Assembly (NCBI GenBank): GCA_002385805.1
Contig: DGEF01000038.1
Span: forward strand, 37,402 to 51,787
DNA: 14,386 bases
Direction of reading: 5' to 3'
From: Peptococcaceae bacterium UBA3933
GTDB taxonomy: Bacteria; Bacillota; Peptococcia; Peptococcales; BICA1-8
The position numbers and the translations under genes are program-made. Below the pieces are notes generated by a model, which saw nothing but the letters and a program-made list of their open reading frames with translations, was not told where the DNA came from and ran no database searches. Numbering within the stretch: position 1 is the first letter of the stretch; every line of letters begins with the position of its first letter. Shown in pieces: positions 6,260 to 12,740 of the stretch.

Positions 6260-8368
6260 ATGCGTAAAGAATTGTTTTTGCAGGGATTGGGTTGTGCCCA
6301 TTGTGCCCAAAAAATTGAAGAAAGTGTAGCAAAACTTGAGGAAGTTTTAGCGGTAAGGGTTAATTTTACTACTAGTACTATGGCTCTGGAAATGGATCCG
6401 GAAGTTGATTTTCATAGAGTATTAAGGGAAATCAAAAAGATTGTCAATAATATTGAGTCAGAGGTAGTTGTTCAGGAAAAATTACCGGAAAACGAAGAGT
6501 TTTCTGAATTGGCAGTTGAAAAAAAGAAGTTACTGAAATTAGGGGTAGGAGGATTCCTTTTTTTACTGGCTTTGCTTTTTGAATTTTCTTTTCCGGTAGA
6601 GTTAGGTTTTTACCTTCTCAGTTATATATTAGTGGGCGGAGAAATAATTAAAAAAGCCTGTATAAACATAGCTAGGGGACAAGTCTTTGACGAAAATTTT
6701 TTAATGTTTATTGCTACTGTAGGAGCTTTTTTAATCCGGGAGTTTCCGGAAGCGGTAGCCGTTATGCTTTTTTATCAGATAGGAGAGACTTTTCAGGATT
6801 TAGCCGTTAATCGCTCCCGTAAATCTATCAAAGCTTTACTGGACATTAGGCCGGAGTACGCTAATTTATTAAGAAATGGAATAGAAAAAAAGGTAGACCC
6901 CCAAATGGTAGCTTTAGGTGATGTGATTATCATTAAACCCGGCGAAAGAGTGCCTTTAGATGGAGAAGTAGTAGAAGGTACTACCTTTTTGGATACGGTG
7001 GCTTTAACCGGGGAGAGCGTACCCCGTAAAGTAGAGGTAGGCGAAAAAGTTTTAAGTGGCTCCATTAATAAAACCGGGGTAATTAAAGTAAAGGTAACCA
7101 AAGAGTATGGCGATTCCACGGTAACTAAAATTATTGAATTAGTACAAAATGCTAGTAACCGTAAAGCACCTACGGAAAATTTCATAAGTAAATTTGCCGC
7201 ATACTATACACCGGTGGTTGTCTTTGGAGCTTTAGGCCTTGCGTTCATTCCTCTTTTGGTGATTGATGGGGCCCAAATTTCTGATTGGGTATATAGAGCT
7301 TTAGTTTTCTTGGTGGTTTCCTGTCCCTGTGCTTTGGTAATTTCTATTCCTCTTGGTTTTTTCGGAGGGATAGGGGGAGCTTCCAGGAATGGGATTTTAG
7401 TTAAAGGAGGAAACTACCTGGAAGCTTTGAACTATGTTTCTACTGTTGTCTTTGATAAGACCGGGACCTTAACTAAAGGTGTTTTTAGGGTAAGCCGGAT
7501 AATGCCCCAAGCCGGTTTTAATAGAGAAGAAGTATTAAAATGGGCAGCAACTGCTGAGGTTCATTCCCAACATCCTATTGCCAAGTCAATTTTAGAGGCG
7601 TATGAAGGCAATATAGAAGTTGAGAAAATAGAGACATATACGGAAATTGCCGGCCGGGGAGTGAAAGCAAGGTATGAAGGTAGAAATCTTACAGTCGGCA
7701 ATGATAAACTAATGGCAGAGGAAAATATAGCCTGTGAAAAAGTAACTACCCTAGGTACGGTAGTGCATGTAGCTGTGGACGGGGTATACTTAGGTTGTCT
7801 CATTATCAGTGATGAGGTAAAAGATGATGCGGAAAAGACTATAGATAGACTTAGAAAACTAGGTATAAAAAAACAGGTTATGCTTACCGGTGATAATAGG
7901 GAAATGGCAGAACAGGTAGCCGAAAAGCTAAAATTGGACCGGGTTTATGCAGAGTTGCTTCCGGATAAAAAGGTGGAAATTGTTGAAGAATTGTTAAAAG
8001 AACAGGGTCCAAAGGAAAAATTAATTTTTGTAGGAGACGGCATTAATGATGCTCCAGTTTTAGCCAGAGCAGATATTGGTGTAGCTATGGGAGGACTTGG
8101 CTCTGATGCGGCTATTGAGGCCAGTGATGTGGTGTTAATGACCGATGAGCCCGGTAAACTGGTGGACGCACTTTTGATTGCAAGGAAAACTAAAACTATT
8201 GTCTGGCAGAATATTGTTTTTGCTCTGGGCGTTAAAGTATTTGTGTTACTCCTAGGTGCTTTGGGTTTGGCTACTTTGTGGCAAGCCGTTTTTGCTGATG
8301 TGGGTGTTGCCCTTATAGCTGTGTTAAACGCAATGAGGGCTATGAATGTAAAAGTGAGGGTGTCTTAG
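6260..8368 (+). CDS. cadA: Zn/Cd/Pb-transporting P1B-type ATPase
   Basis: An inner-membrane P-type ATPase of 702 residues that exports divalent soft metals (Zn, Cd, Pb) using ATP. An N-terminal heavy-metal-associated domain (about 1-70) carries GLGCAHC, with Cys12 and Cys15. After the first membrane helices come the actuator motif TGES (250-253), the metal site CPC (355-357) in the sixth helix, the phosphorylation motif DKTGT (Asp399), the HP motif (438-439) and GDGIND (592-597). The last helix has Asp680-x-Gly followed by NAMRAM, typical of the Zn/Cd (P1B-2) group and unlike copper pumps, which carry other residues there. The length is normal. The start has GGAGGAG at 6249-6255. It is first in a two-gene operon, with the stop codon directly abutting the start of cadC, so translation is likely coupled. 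Confidence 0.96.
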   Translation: MRKELFLQGLGCAHCAQKIEESVAKLEEVLAVRVNFTTSTMALEMDPEVDFHRVLREIKKIVNNIESEVVVQEKLPENEEFSELAVEKKKLLKLGVGGFLFLLALLFEFSFPVELGFYLLSYILVGGEIIKKACINIARGQVFDENFLMFIATVGAFLIREFPEAVAVMLFYQIGETFQDLAVNRSRKSIKALLDIRPEYANLLRNGIEKKVDPQMVALGDVIIIKPGERVPLDGEVVEGTTFLDTVALTGESVPRKVEVGEKVLSGSINKTGVIKVKVTKEYGDSTVTKIIELVQNASNRKAPTENFISKFAAYYTPVVVFGALGLAFIPLLVIDGAQISDWVYRALVFLVVSCPCALVISIPLGFFGGIGGASRNGILVKGGNYLEALNYVSTVVFDKTGTLTKGVFRVSRIMPQAGFNREEVLKWAATAEVHSQHPIAKSILEAYEGNIEVEKIETYTEIAGRGVKARYEGRNLTVGNDKLMAEENIACEKVTTLGTVVHVAVDGVYLGCLIISDEVKDDAEKTIDRLRKLGIKKQVMLTGDNREMAEQVAEKLKLDRVYAELLPDKKVEIVEELLKEQGPKEKLIFVGDGINDAPVLARADIGVAMGGLGSDAAIEASDVVLMTDEPGKLVDALLIARKTKTIVWQNIVFALGVKVFVLLLGALGLATLWQAVFADVGVALIAVLNAMRAMNVKVRVS

Positions 8369-8725
8369 ATGAAAAAAGACGATGTTTGTGAAGTTGTTTG
8401 TGTTCATGAAGATATTGTCCGAAAGGTTAAGCAAAGGGTGCTTGGACAGGAGAAAATTCTAAAATTGGCCGGCATTTTTAAGGCCTTAGGTGAGCCTACC
8501 AGGTTAAAGATTTTACATTGTTTAAAAGAAGAAGAAATGTGTGTGTGCGATATTTCGGAGGTTTTGGAAATGAGCCAATCGGCCATTTCTCATCAGCTAA
8601 GGGTGCTCCGGGATTTAAGGATAGTTAAATACCGAAAGGAAGGAAAGAATGTTTTTTATTCCCTGGATGATGAGCATATTTTTAAAATTCTGGATGAAGG
8701 TTTAAACCATATCAGTCACCACTGA
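8369..8725 (+). CDS. cadC: ArsR/SmtB-family metal-sensing repressor CadC
   Basis: A winged-helix repressor of 118 residues. The DNA-binding part is typical: LGEPTRLKIL, then DISEVLEMSQSAISHQLRVLRDLRIV and a KEGKNVFYSL wing. Cys7, Cys11, Cys58 and Cys60 (C-x3-C near the N-terminus and MCVCD) match, by position, the four-thiolate alpha3N site of the CadC of Staphylococcus plasmid pI258, which senses Cd/Pb/Bi. Asp101, His103, His114 and His117 in the last helix match the alpha5 Zn site of CzrA/SmtB. Both sites therefore appear intact. It follows cadA with no gap and should repress from the palindrome at 6220-6239. The order, pump first and regulator second, is the reverse of the pI258 cadCA operon. 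Confidence 0.95.
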   Translation: MKKDDVCEVVCVHEDIVRKVKQRVLGQEKILKLAGIFKALGEPTRLKILHCLKEEEMCVCDISEVLEMSQSAISHQLRVLRDLRIVKYRKEGKNVFYSLDDEHIFKILDEGLNHISHH

Positions 8726-8730
8726 CCAAA

Positions 8731-8820
8731 TCCTTCTCATTTACCTCTTACAACCAATACTACGGAAATCCCGGTGGCTGGGTAGAGATGGAACAATTCT
8801 TTGGTGGTGGTAAGAAAAAA
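8731..8820 (+). pseudogene. Possible remnant of a small Gly/Tyr/Asn-rich gene
   Basis: In the frame ending at the TAA at 8878-8880, this stretch reads SFTSYNQYYGNPGGW then VEMEQFFGGGKKKR, which looks like real protein and not chance translation. It has no ATG, GTG or TTG start and no ribosome binding site. The frame is closed by a TGA just upstream inside cadC, and it runs through the hairpin at 8822-8848, where a gene should already have ended. A TAA one frame over (8811-8813), just before the hairpin, may be the original stop before a frameshift in the Gly run. The composition recalls the Tyr/Gly/Pro-rich protein at 8982. The original family is unknown. Confidence 0.3.
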
Positions 8821-8821
8821 C

Positions 8822-8848
8822 GGCACTCAACTTTTCAAGTTGAGTGCC
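8822..8848. terminator. Strong 12-bp hairpin, T tract on the minus strand
   Basis: GGCACTCAACTT (8822-8833) and AAGTTGAGTGCC (8837-8848) form a perfect 12-bp stem with a TTC loop. On the plus strand it is followed only by TTAGCTTTCCTC. On the minus strand it is followed by GTTTTTTC, a better terminator tail. It is the only candidate terminator for cadAC, yet its best orientation faces the other way. Confidence 0.7.
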
Positions 8849-8862
8849 TTAGCTTTCCTCTA

Positions 8863-8889
8863 ACAATTTTTTTAAAATAAGCATATTAT
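8863..8889 (+). promoter_or_regulatory. Putative sigma-K-type promoter for the Met/Gly/Pro/Tyr gene
   Basis: AC (8863-8864), a 17-base spacer and CATATTAT (8882-8889) fit the sigma-K pattern. The leader would be about 85 bases and would contain a second Shine-Dalgarno-like AAGGAGGAG (8907-8915) that has no start codon behind it. Confidence 0.35.
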
Positions 8890-8981
8890 GTTAGTAGCTG
8901 GGAAGAAAGGAGGAGTTTACAAGTAAGCTACAGCTTTTGCCGGCTTAATATTTAATCTTTATAACAGAGGGAGGAATAAGA

Positions 8982-9239
8982 ATGCACATGAATCCTTATA
9001 TGGGTGGTTGTCCGGGAATGATGGATCCTTTCATGGGCTACCCTGGAATGTATATGCAAGACCCCTATATGAACTACCCAGGATGGGAAGAACCTTTTAT
9101 GGGCAATCCAGGATGGCATGATCCTTATATGGGATGTCCCGGCATGGGTATGGGTGAAATGGATATGTATTTTTTATTGCAAGAAATTTATCGAATGGTT
9201 CGAGAAATGTATGAACAACAGCAAATGCAATCCGAATAA
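8982..9239 (+). CDS. Small Met/Gly/Pro/Tyr repeat protein, probably spore coat
   Basis: 85 residues. Residues about 4-58 contain five imperfect copies of a 9-12-residue unit of the form (D/N/E)P(Y/F)M(G/N)xPG(M/W), for example DPFMGYPGM and DPYMNYPGW. The last 25 residues form an amphipathic helix rich in Met, Tyr and Gln. Such low-complexity Tyr/Gly/Pro proteins are common in the spore coats of Firmicutes; Tyr and two Cys offer crosslinking sites. The start has GAGGGAGGA at 8967-8975 and a terminator follows. The coat role is inferred from composition, the sigma-K-like element and the nearby cupin and CotS-like genes. No named family is recognised. Confidence 0.85.
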   Translation: MHMNPYMGGCPGMMDPFMGYPGMYMQDPYMNYPGWEEPFMGNPGWHDPYMGCPGMGMGEMDMYFLLQEIYRMVREMYEQQQMQSE

Positions 9240-9246
9240 AATCTAT

Positions 9247-9276
9247 AAAGGCATTCGGCAGTTCGGATGCCTTTTT
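9247..9276 (+). terminator. Rho-independent terminator after the repeat-protein gene
   Basis: AAAGGCAT (9247-9254) pairs with ATGCCTTT (9267-9274). Three inner pairs, including one G-U, extend the stem, and a T5 run ends it. It starts 8 bases after the stop codon. Confidence 0.9.
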
Positions 9277-9283
9277 ATTATTG

Positions 9284-9318
9284 AAATTAATTAAACCCCT
9301 GGTTCATGGTACCAGGGG
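9284..9318 (-). terminator. Terminator of the cupin gene
   Basis: CCCCTGGT (9296-9303) and ACCAGGGG (9311-9318) form a perfect 8-bp stem with a 7-base loop. On the minus strand it is followed by TTTAATTAATTT, a moderate T-rich tail. It lies 31 bases beyond the stop of the minus-strand cupin gene. Confidence 0.7.
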
Positions 9319-9348
9319 ATAAATATTGGGCTTTTGGTGATTTTATTA

Positions 9349-9867
9349 TTAATCATGATGTTCTTCCGCGTCTTTTTTAGTTACATGAACCGTTCCGTGG
9401 GGATGTTCCGGTGGTGCATAAATAGAGTATAACTTAAGGGGAATACTGCCTGTGTTAATTACATTATGCCATTTACCGGCAGGGATAACGATAGCATAGT
9501 CAGCATATACTCTTCGGCGAAAATTCAACCTGTTTTTGGTATCTCCCATTAGAACAAGGCCTTCTCCTTGTTCGATACGAATAAACTGATCAACATCGGG
9601 GTGCATTTCCAGACCTATGTCTTCTCCGACACCAATACTCATTAGGGTGATTTGTAAATGACGTCCTGTCCATAAAGCAAGGCGAAAATTATTATTTTGC
9701 TTAACTGCTTGCTCGATATTCACTACAAAAGGGTAGGGCCCATAATCTCTCAAATTAATATATTGGTAAGGGAAGTTAGGTGGAGGAAACATGGGAGTAT
9801 TAAACCAAGTGGGAGCATACAATCCAGAAAAATTATAGGGAGTATATGGGTTATAAAAATATTGCAT
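9349..9867 (-). CDS. Cupin-domain protein with Tyr/Pro/Phe-rich N-terminus, probable spore-associated protein
   Basis: From the preferred start the product has 172 residues. The first 40 or so are rich in Tyr, Phe, Pro and Asn. A single cupin barrel follows, numbered here from the upstream ATG: motif 1 GLEMHPDVDQFIRIEQGEG (88-106) with Glu90, His92, Asp96 and Gln97, and motif 2 PAGKWHNVINTG (132-143) with His137. It ends in a His/Pro-rich YAPPEHPHGTVH segment. The metal ligands are present, so it may bind a metal, but no substrate can be named. The upstream ATG (9874-9876) directly abuts AAAGGA on the minus strand. The ATG at 9865-9867 has a proper 9-base spacer and is preferred. It lies 90 bases after a CotS-family gene and may be cotranscribed with it. 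Confidence 0.88.
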   Translation of the reverse strand: MQYFYNPYTPYNFSGLYAPTWFNTPMFPPPNFPYQYINLRDYGPYPFVVNIEQAVKQNNNFRLALWTGRHLQITLMSIGVGEDIGLEMHPDVDQFIRIEQGEGLVLMGDTKNRLNFRRRVYADYAIVIPAGKWHNVINTGSIPLKLYSIYAPPEHPHGTVHVTKKDAEEHHD

Positions 9868-9902
9868 TACACTCATTCCTTTCTTATGGTTTTTTATTTT
9901 AC

Positions 9903-9932
9903 ATAATATTCTCTGAACTTACTAACTGTGAA
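9903..9932 (-). promoter_or_regulatory. Possible sigma-A promoter of the cupin gene
   Basis: On the minus strand TTCACA (9927-9932), an 18-base spacer and TATTAT (9903-9908) give five of six matches at each box. It lies in the 90-base gap after the CotS-like gene and could give the cupin gene its own transcript. Confidence 0.4.
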
Positions 9933-9966
9933 TTACTTGGAAAATTACCGGCACAGGTTCTACCAA

Positions 9967-11001
9967 TCAAATTAATTGCCAGAATTTTTTTAAGACCTCC
10001 AATTTTTCGTATTCCAGGCGTAAGGTTTTGGTCAAAATCGAATTAAAGAGTTCTTTGCTCCATTTAGGTTTTCTATTTAAGTAGTATTTACTGGCTATAT
10101 TAAGGAAAAGATGGGGGGCTTTTAATTCAGCTAAAAGTACTTTTAATTCATCAGTGGTTAGCGGGTGAATTTGGAGGTAATCCCGAAGAATCAGGGAAAA
10201 CAGATGTGGATCCCAGGTATTATTTATATACATAACTTTAAATAATAGCTTTCTCAGGTCACGAGCAGGTAAATCAATACAAATGTTATCTAAATGTAAA
10301 AACCAGACAGTATCTTCTTTCCCTAAAGAAAAATTTCGTGGAGAAAACCCGTTTATACATAAACAGGTATTTTTTTTAATCTTTTTTACCCAGTGGGAAT
10401 AAAGGGGACTTTCAATTGTTTTAGCTGCTTCTTCGAAAAGTTCAAAAAATATTTGGTAGTTACGTAAGTATAACTTGGAAAAAAATACGGAACTTTCATT
10501 TTCTGCTTCATATTTGTACTCCAAGAGGAGTCCTTGTTTCCTTCGCATTTCTTCCGGCCATCGACCCAAATTTTTTTCTGCATGTTCTTTATAGGGTAGA
10601 TTGTAGCTGGGTGAAGTTAAATGAAGTTGGGCTATCCCTTGGGCTAACATAGAAAGATCACGTTCATTAGTGTAATCAGGGACAGTTCCTTTTACCCAAT
10701 CTGATAGGATGTAGTAATAACCATTATATTTAATCCATAATTGTCCGCTCTTGGTTTTTGTTAAAGGAGCTACATATTTAATCTTTTCTTGGCTTAAGCG
10801 GTCATAAGCTGATATCATAAACTGCCATTGTTCTTCGTTAAGCAAGTATCTTTTTAGAGCATAATTTTTCTGGTTTGTTTTCACAAACCAGACGGACTTT
10901 TTTGGTAGAAATTGATATTTTTTTATGGAAAAAGCCACAATGGGAAAGCTTTTTAAAACAACTTGGGCGTCGGCTACGTAGTCTTTCACAAAGTCATTCA
11001 T
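9967..11001 (-). CDS. CotS-family spore coat protein, kinase fold with lost catalytic residues
   Basis: 344 residues, normal for the CotS/YutH/YsxE family of choline-kinase-like spore proteins. The small lobe has an ATP-site-like YALKRY with Lys50. The catalytic loop, usually HxDxxxxN, reads CINGFSPRNF (215-224), with Ile216 for His, Gly218 for Asp and Asn223 kept. The metal-binding region, usually IDFDxCxxDxxxxDL, reads LHLDNICIDLPARDL, with His236 for the first Asp by my alignment. These changes suggest a pseudokinase used structurally. The start has AAAGGAGGA on the minus strand (11011-11019) with a 9-base spacer. A sigma-K-like promoter lies upstream. It probably acts in the mother cell during coat assembly and may be cotranscribed with the cupin gene. 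Confidence 0.85.
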   Translation of the reverse strand: MNDFVKDYVADAQVVLKSFPIVAFSIKKYQFLPKKSVWFVKTNQKNYALKRYLLNEEQWQFMISAYDRLSQEKIKYVAPLTKTKSGQLWIKYNGYYYILSDWVKGTVPDYTNERDLSMLAQGIAQLHLTSPSYNLPYKEHAEKNLGRWPEEMRRKQGLLLEYKYEAENESSVFFSKLYLRNYQIFFELFEEAAKTIESPLYSHWVKKIKKNTCLCINGFSPRNFSLGKEDTVWFLHLDNICIDLPARDLRKLLFKVMYINNTWDPHLFSLILRDYLQIHPLTTDELKVLLAELKAPHLFLNIASKYYLNRKPKWSKELFNSILTKTLRLEYEKLEVLKKFWQLI

Positions 11002-11037
11002 GGGTTAATTTCCTCCTTTACTTAGACCTCTCTAATT

Positions 11038-11065
11038 TATGGTATGTTTGAGGACAGTAGAGTGT
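11038..11065 (-). promoter_or_regulatory. Putative sigma-K-type promoter of the CotS-family gene
   Basis: On the minus strand AC (11064-11065), a 17-base spacer and CATACCATA (11038-11046) fit the sigma-K consensus exactly. The start would be near 11032, with a leader of about 30 bases holding the ribosome binding site at 11011-11019. Confidence 0.5.
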
Positions 11066-11098
11066 TTGCCTAAGCAATAAATTTTAAATATACCGAAA

Positions 11099-11140
11099 GC
11101 ACTTTTACGTTACAATTAAAACTGTAAAAGTGCATTTTTT
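11099..11140 (+). terminator. Orphan plus-strand Rho-independent terminator
   Basis: GCACTTTTAC (11099-11108) and GTAAAAGTGC (11124-11133) form a perfect 10-bp stem with a 15-base loop, followed by A and a T6 run (11135-11140). No plus-strand gene lies between it and the terminator at 9276, so it may attenuate hdr transcription or block antisense reading. Confidence 0.75.
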
Positions 11141-11312
11141 CGCAAACTCATAAAGAGTATGTGAAACACTGCTCATTTTGATATACAAAAATCTATAAAT
11201 TAAATATAAAAAAACCTTATAGCTTTTTTTCTTATAGATAAAAAGTTGGAAGGAATTTTCTGAATAATAAAGAATATTATATCCAAAACGGAGATAAAAA
11301 GGAGGGGAAACT

Positions 11313-11861
11313 ATGGCTAAAGATTTTGCCGGTGAGGTAATGAGTTATCCCGGCGGTGAAAAAATACTTGCTTGTATGCAGTGTGGCACCTGTACGGGTT
11401 CTTGTCCTGTCAGTCATAACATGCAGTATACTCCGCGTAAACTAATAGCTCTGATTAGAGCCAATCAAAGAGAAAAGGTTCTTTCCAGTTTAGATATCTG
11501 GAAATGTGTTTCCTGCTATACATGTACGGCTCGCTGCCCTCGGGGTATAAAATTTACGGATATTATGTATATTTTAAAAAATTTAGCCTGGAATAAAGAA
11601 GAAAAAGGAGCAGAAGTCAAAGAAATAAGTGCTTTTTACGATTCTTTCCAAAAACTCATTGAAAGTAGAGGAAGAATGAATGAAAGTCAATTGGTATTTC
11701 GGTACAGTTTTAGAACTAATCCGATTAAACTTTTGGAATTCGCTCCTATGGGCTTAAAATTAATGTCCAAGGGAAGGGTGGCTTTATTGTCCCCTGGAGT
11801 TTCCAACCGTAAACAAGTGCAAACTATTTTAAAAATGGCTGGAGAAAGGAGGGGAGCATAA
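11313..11861 (+). CDS. hdrC: Heterodisulfide reductase-like subunit C (iron-sulfur)
   Basis: A 182-residue electron carrier subunit of a soluble HdrABC complex. Two [4Fe-4S] motifs are intact: Cys21-x2-Cys24-x2-Cys27-x3-Cys31-Pro and Cys65-x2-Cys68-x2-Cys71-x3-Cys75-Pro. The rest is helical and poorly conserved, as in the family. It should pass electrons from HdrA to the non-cubane clusters of HdrB. The start has AAGGAGGGG with a short spacer. It is the first gene of hdrC-hdrB-hdrA, and its stop codon directly abuts the hdrB start, with the hdrB ribosome binding site (AGGAGGGG) inside the end of hdrC. This gene order occurs in acetogenic and sulfate-reducing Clostridia. Confidence 0.95.
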   Translation: MAKDFAGEVMSYPGGEKILACMQCGTCTGSCPVSHNMQYTPRKLIALIRANQREKVLSSLDIWKCVSCYTCTARCPRGIKFTDIMYILKNLAWNKEEKGAEVKEISAFYDSFQKLIESRGRMNESQLVFRYSFRTNPIKLLEFAPMGLKLMSKGRVALLSPGVSNRKQVQTILKMAGERRGA

Positions 11862-12725
11862 ATGACCTATCAGTATTATCCTGGTTGTTCTCTACATGCT
11901 TCCGCAAAAGATTATGACCAATCTATTCAAGGTGTTGCCCAGTTAATGGATTTAGAACTTAAAGAGGTTGAGGATTGGAATTGTTGTGGAGCTACCGTGA
12001 CCCCTTCTCTTAATCAATTACAAGGCCAGGTGTTGGCTGCACGGAATTTAGCCATAGCGGCAGGTAAAAAAGGTGATTTGGTAGTCCCCTGTAATGCTTG
12101 TTATATGAGTTTGAAAAAGGTTCAGTATAACATGGGGAAATATCCAAAAGTGCGGGAAAACATTACAGATATATTTGGCCAGGTTGGTTTAAGATTAACT
12201 GGAATGCCTAAAGTGCGGCATTTTCTAGAGGTAATATTGGAAGATGTAGGGTTAGAAAAGATTGAGCGGATGGTAAAAAAACCTTTAGAGGGGTTAAAAG
12301 TAGCCTGTTATTATGGGTGTCAGTTAGTTCGGCCTCTGGGTTTTGATGATCCGGAAGATCCCCAAAGCCTGGATAGATTAATGAGTACCCTGGGAGCTGA
12401 AACCTTGCCTTATTCCCAGAAAACTCACTGCTGTGGCGGTAGTTTAATTACAACTCAACCGGATTTAACCTTCAAAATGGTTGATGAATTGTTGGAAGAG
12501 GCACGTTCTTTACAAGCTGATTTAATCGTTGTTACTTGTCCTATGTGTCAATTAAATTTAGATGCCTACCAGAATCAAGTAAATAAAAAATTTAACCGGA
12601 AGACTACTGTACCGGTAACCTATTTTACTCAATTAATGGGAATAGCACTGGGACTAAGTAAAAACAAATTAGGTTTGAAAAAAGGAGTTATTTCTCCTAG
12701 TAAAGCTTTAGAAAAAATTGGATAA
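11862..12725 (+). CDS. hdrB: Heterodisulfide reductase-like subunit B (two CCG domains)
   Basis: 287 residues with two CCG domains, each able to bind a non-cubane [4Fe-4S] cluster that carries out disulfide chemistry in methanogen HdrB. Domain 1 has Cys9, Cys41-Cys42-Gly, Cys77 and Cys80. Domain 2 has Cys153, Cys190-Cys191-Gly, Cys226 and Cys229; Cys149 is extra. All expected ligands are present, so the catalytic subunit should be functional. In bacteria the physiological acceptor of such complexes is often unknown. It is translationally coupled to hdrC. The hdrA ribosome binding site (AAAGGAGGGG) directly follows its stop, with 15 bases to the next start. Confidence 0.95.
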   Translation: MTYQYYPGCSLHASAKDYDQSIQGVAQLMDLELKEVEDWNCCGATVTPSLNQLQGQVLAARNLAIAAGKKGDLVVPCNACYMSLKKVQYNMGKYPKVRENITDIFGQVGLRLTGMPKVRHFLEVILEDVGLEKIERMVKKPLEGLKVACYYGCQLVRPLGFDDPEDPQSLDRLMSTLGAETLPYSQKTHCCGGSLITTQPDLTFKMVDELLEEARSLQADLIVVTCPMCQLNLDAYQNQVNKKFNRKTTVPVTYFTQLMGIALGLSKNKLGLKKGVISPSKALEKIG

Positions 12726-12740
12726 AGGAGGGGCGAATTT

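Larger units (their letters stand above)
11002..11312. other. Intergenic region between divergent genes
   Basis: Besides the CotS-gene leader and its sigma-K-like promoter, this 311-base AT-rich stretch holds a plus-strand hairpin with a T tract (11099-11140) and the hdrC ribosome binding site. The hdr promoter is not obvious: TTGATA (11178-11183) with a TAAATA 17 bases later is the nearest candidate but weak. A short direct repeat CTTATAG flanks a T7 run at about 11216-11238. No open frame or RNA gene is recognised. Confidence 0.6.

Noticed and set aside
6793..7803. Minus-strand frames of 130 and 80 residues inside cadA
   Set aside because: They are shadows of the intact cadA frame, whose motifs are all conserved.
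8907..8915. Start of a small gene behind the AAGGAGGAG at this site
   Set aside because: No ATG, GTG or TTG follows at a usable distance; the next codons run into a stop.
8937..8965. Sigma-A promoter TTGCCG-N17-TATAAC before the Met/Gly/Pro/Tyr gene
   Set aside because: The start would fall near 8972, inside the ribosome binding site and about 10 bases from the ATG, leaving no usable leader.
9697..10046. Plus-strand frames opposite the cupin and CotS-like genes
   Set aside because: They overlap well-supported genes, lack ribosome binding sites and have no recognisable protein features.
11205..11250. Terminator or riboswitch at the A7/T7 and CTTATAG repeats
   Set aside because: The CTTATAG copies are direct, not inverted, and the A/T-only pairing is too weak for a stable hairpin.
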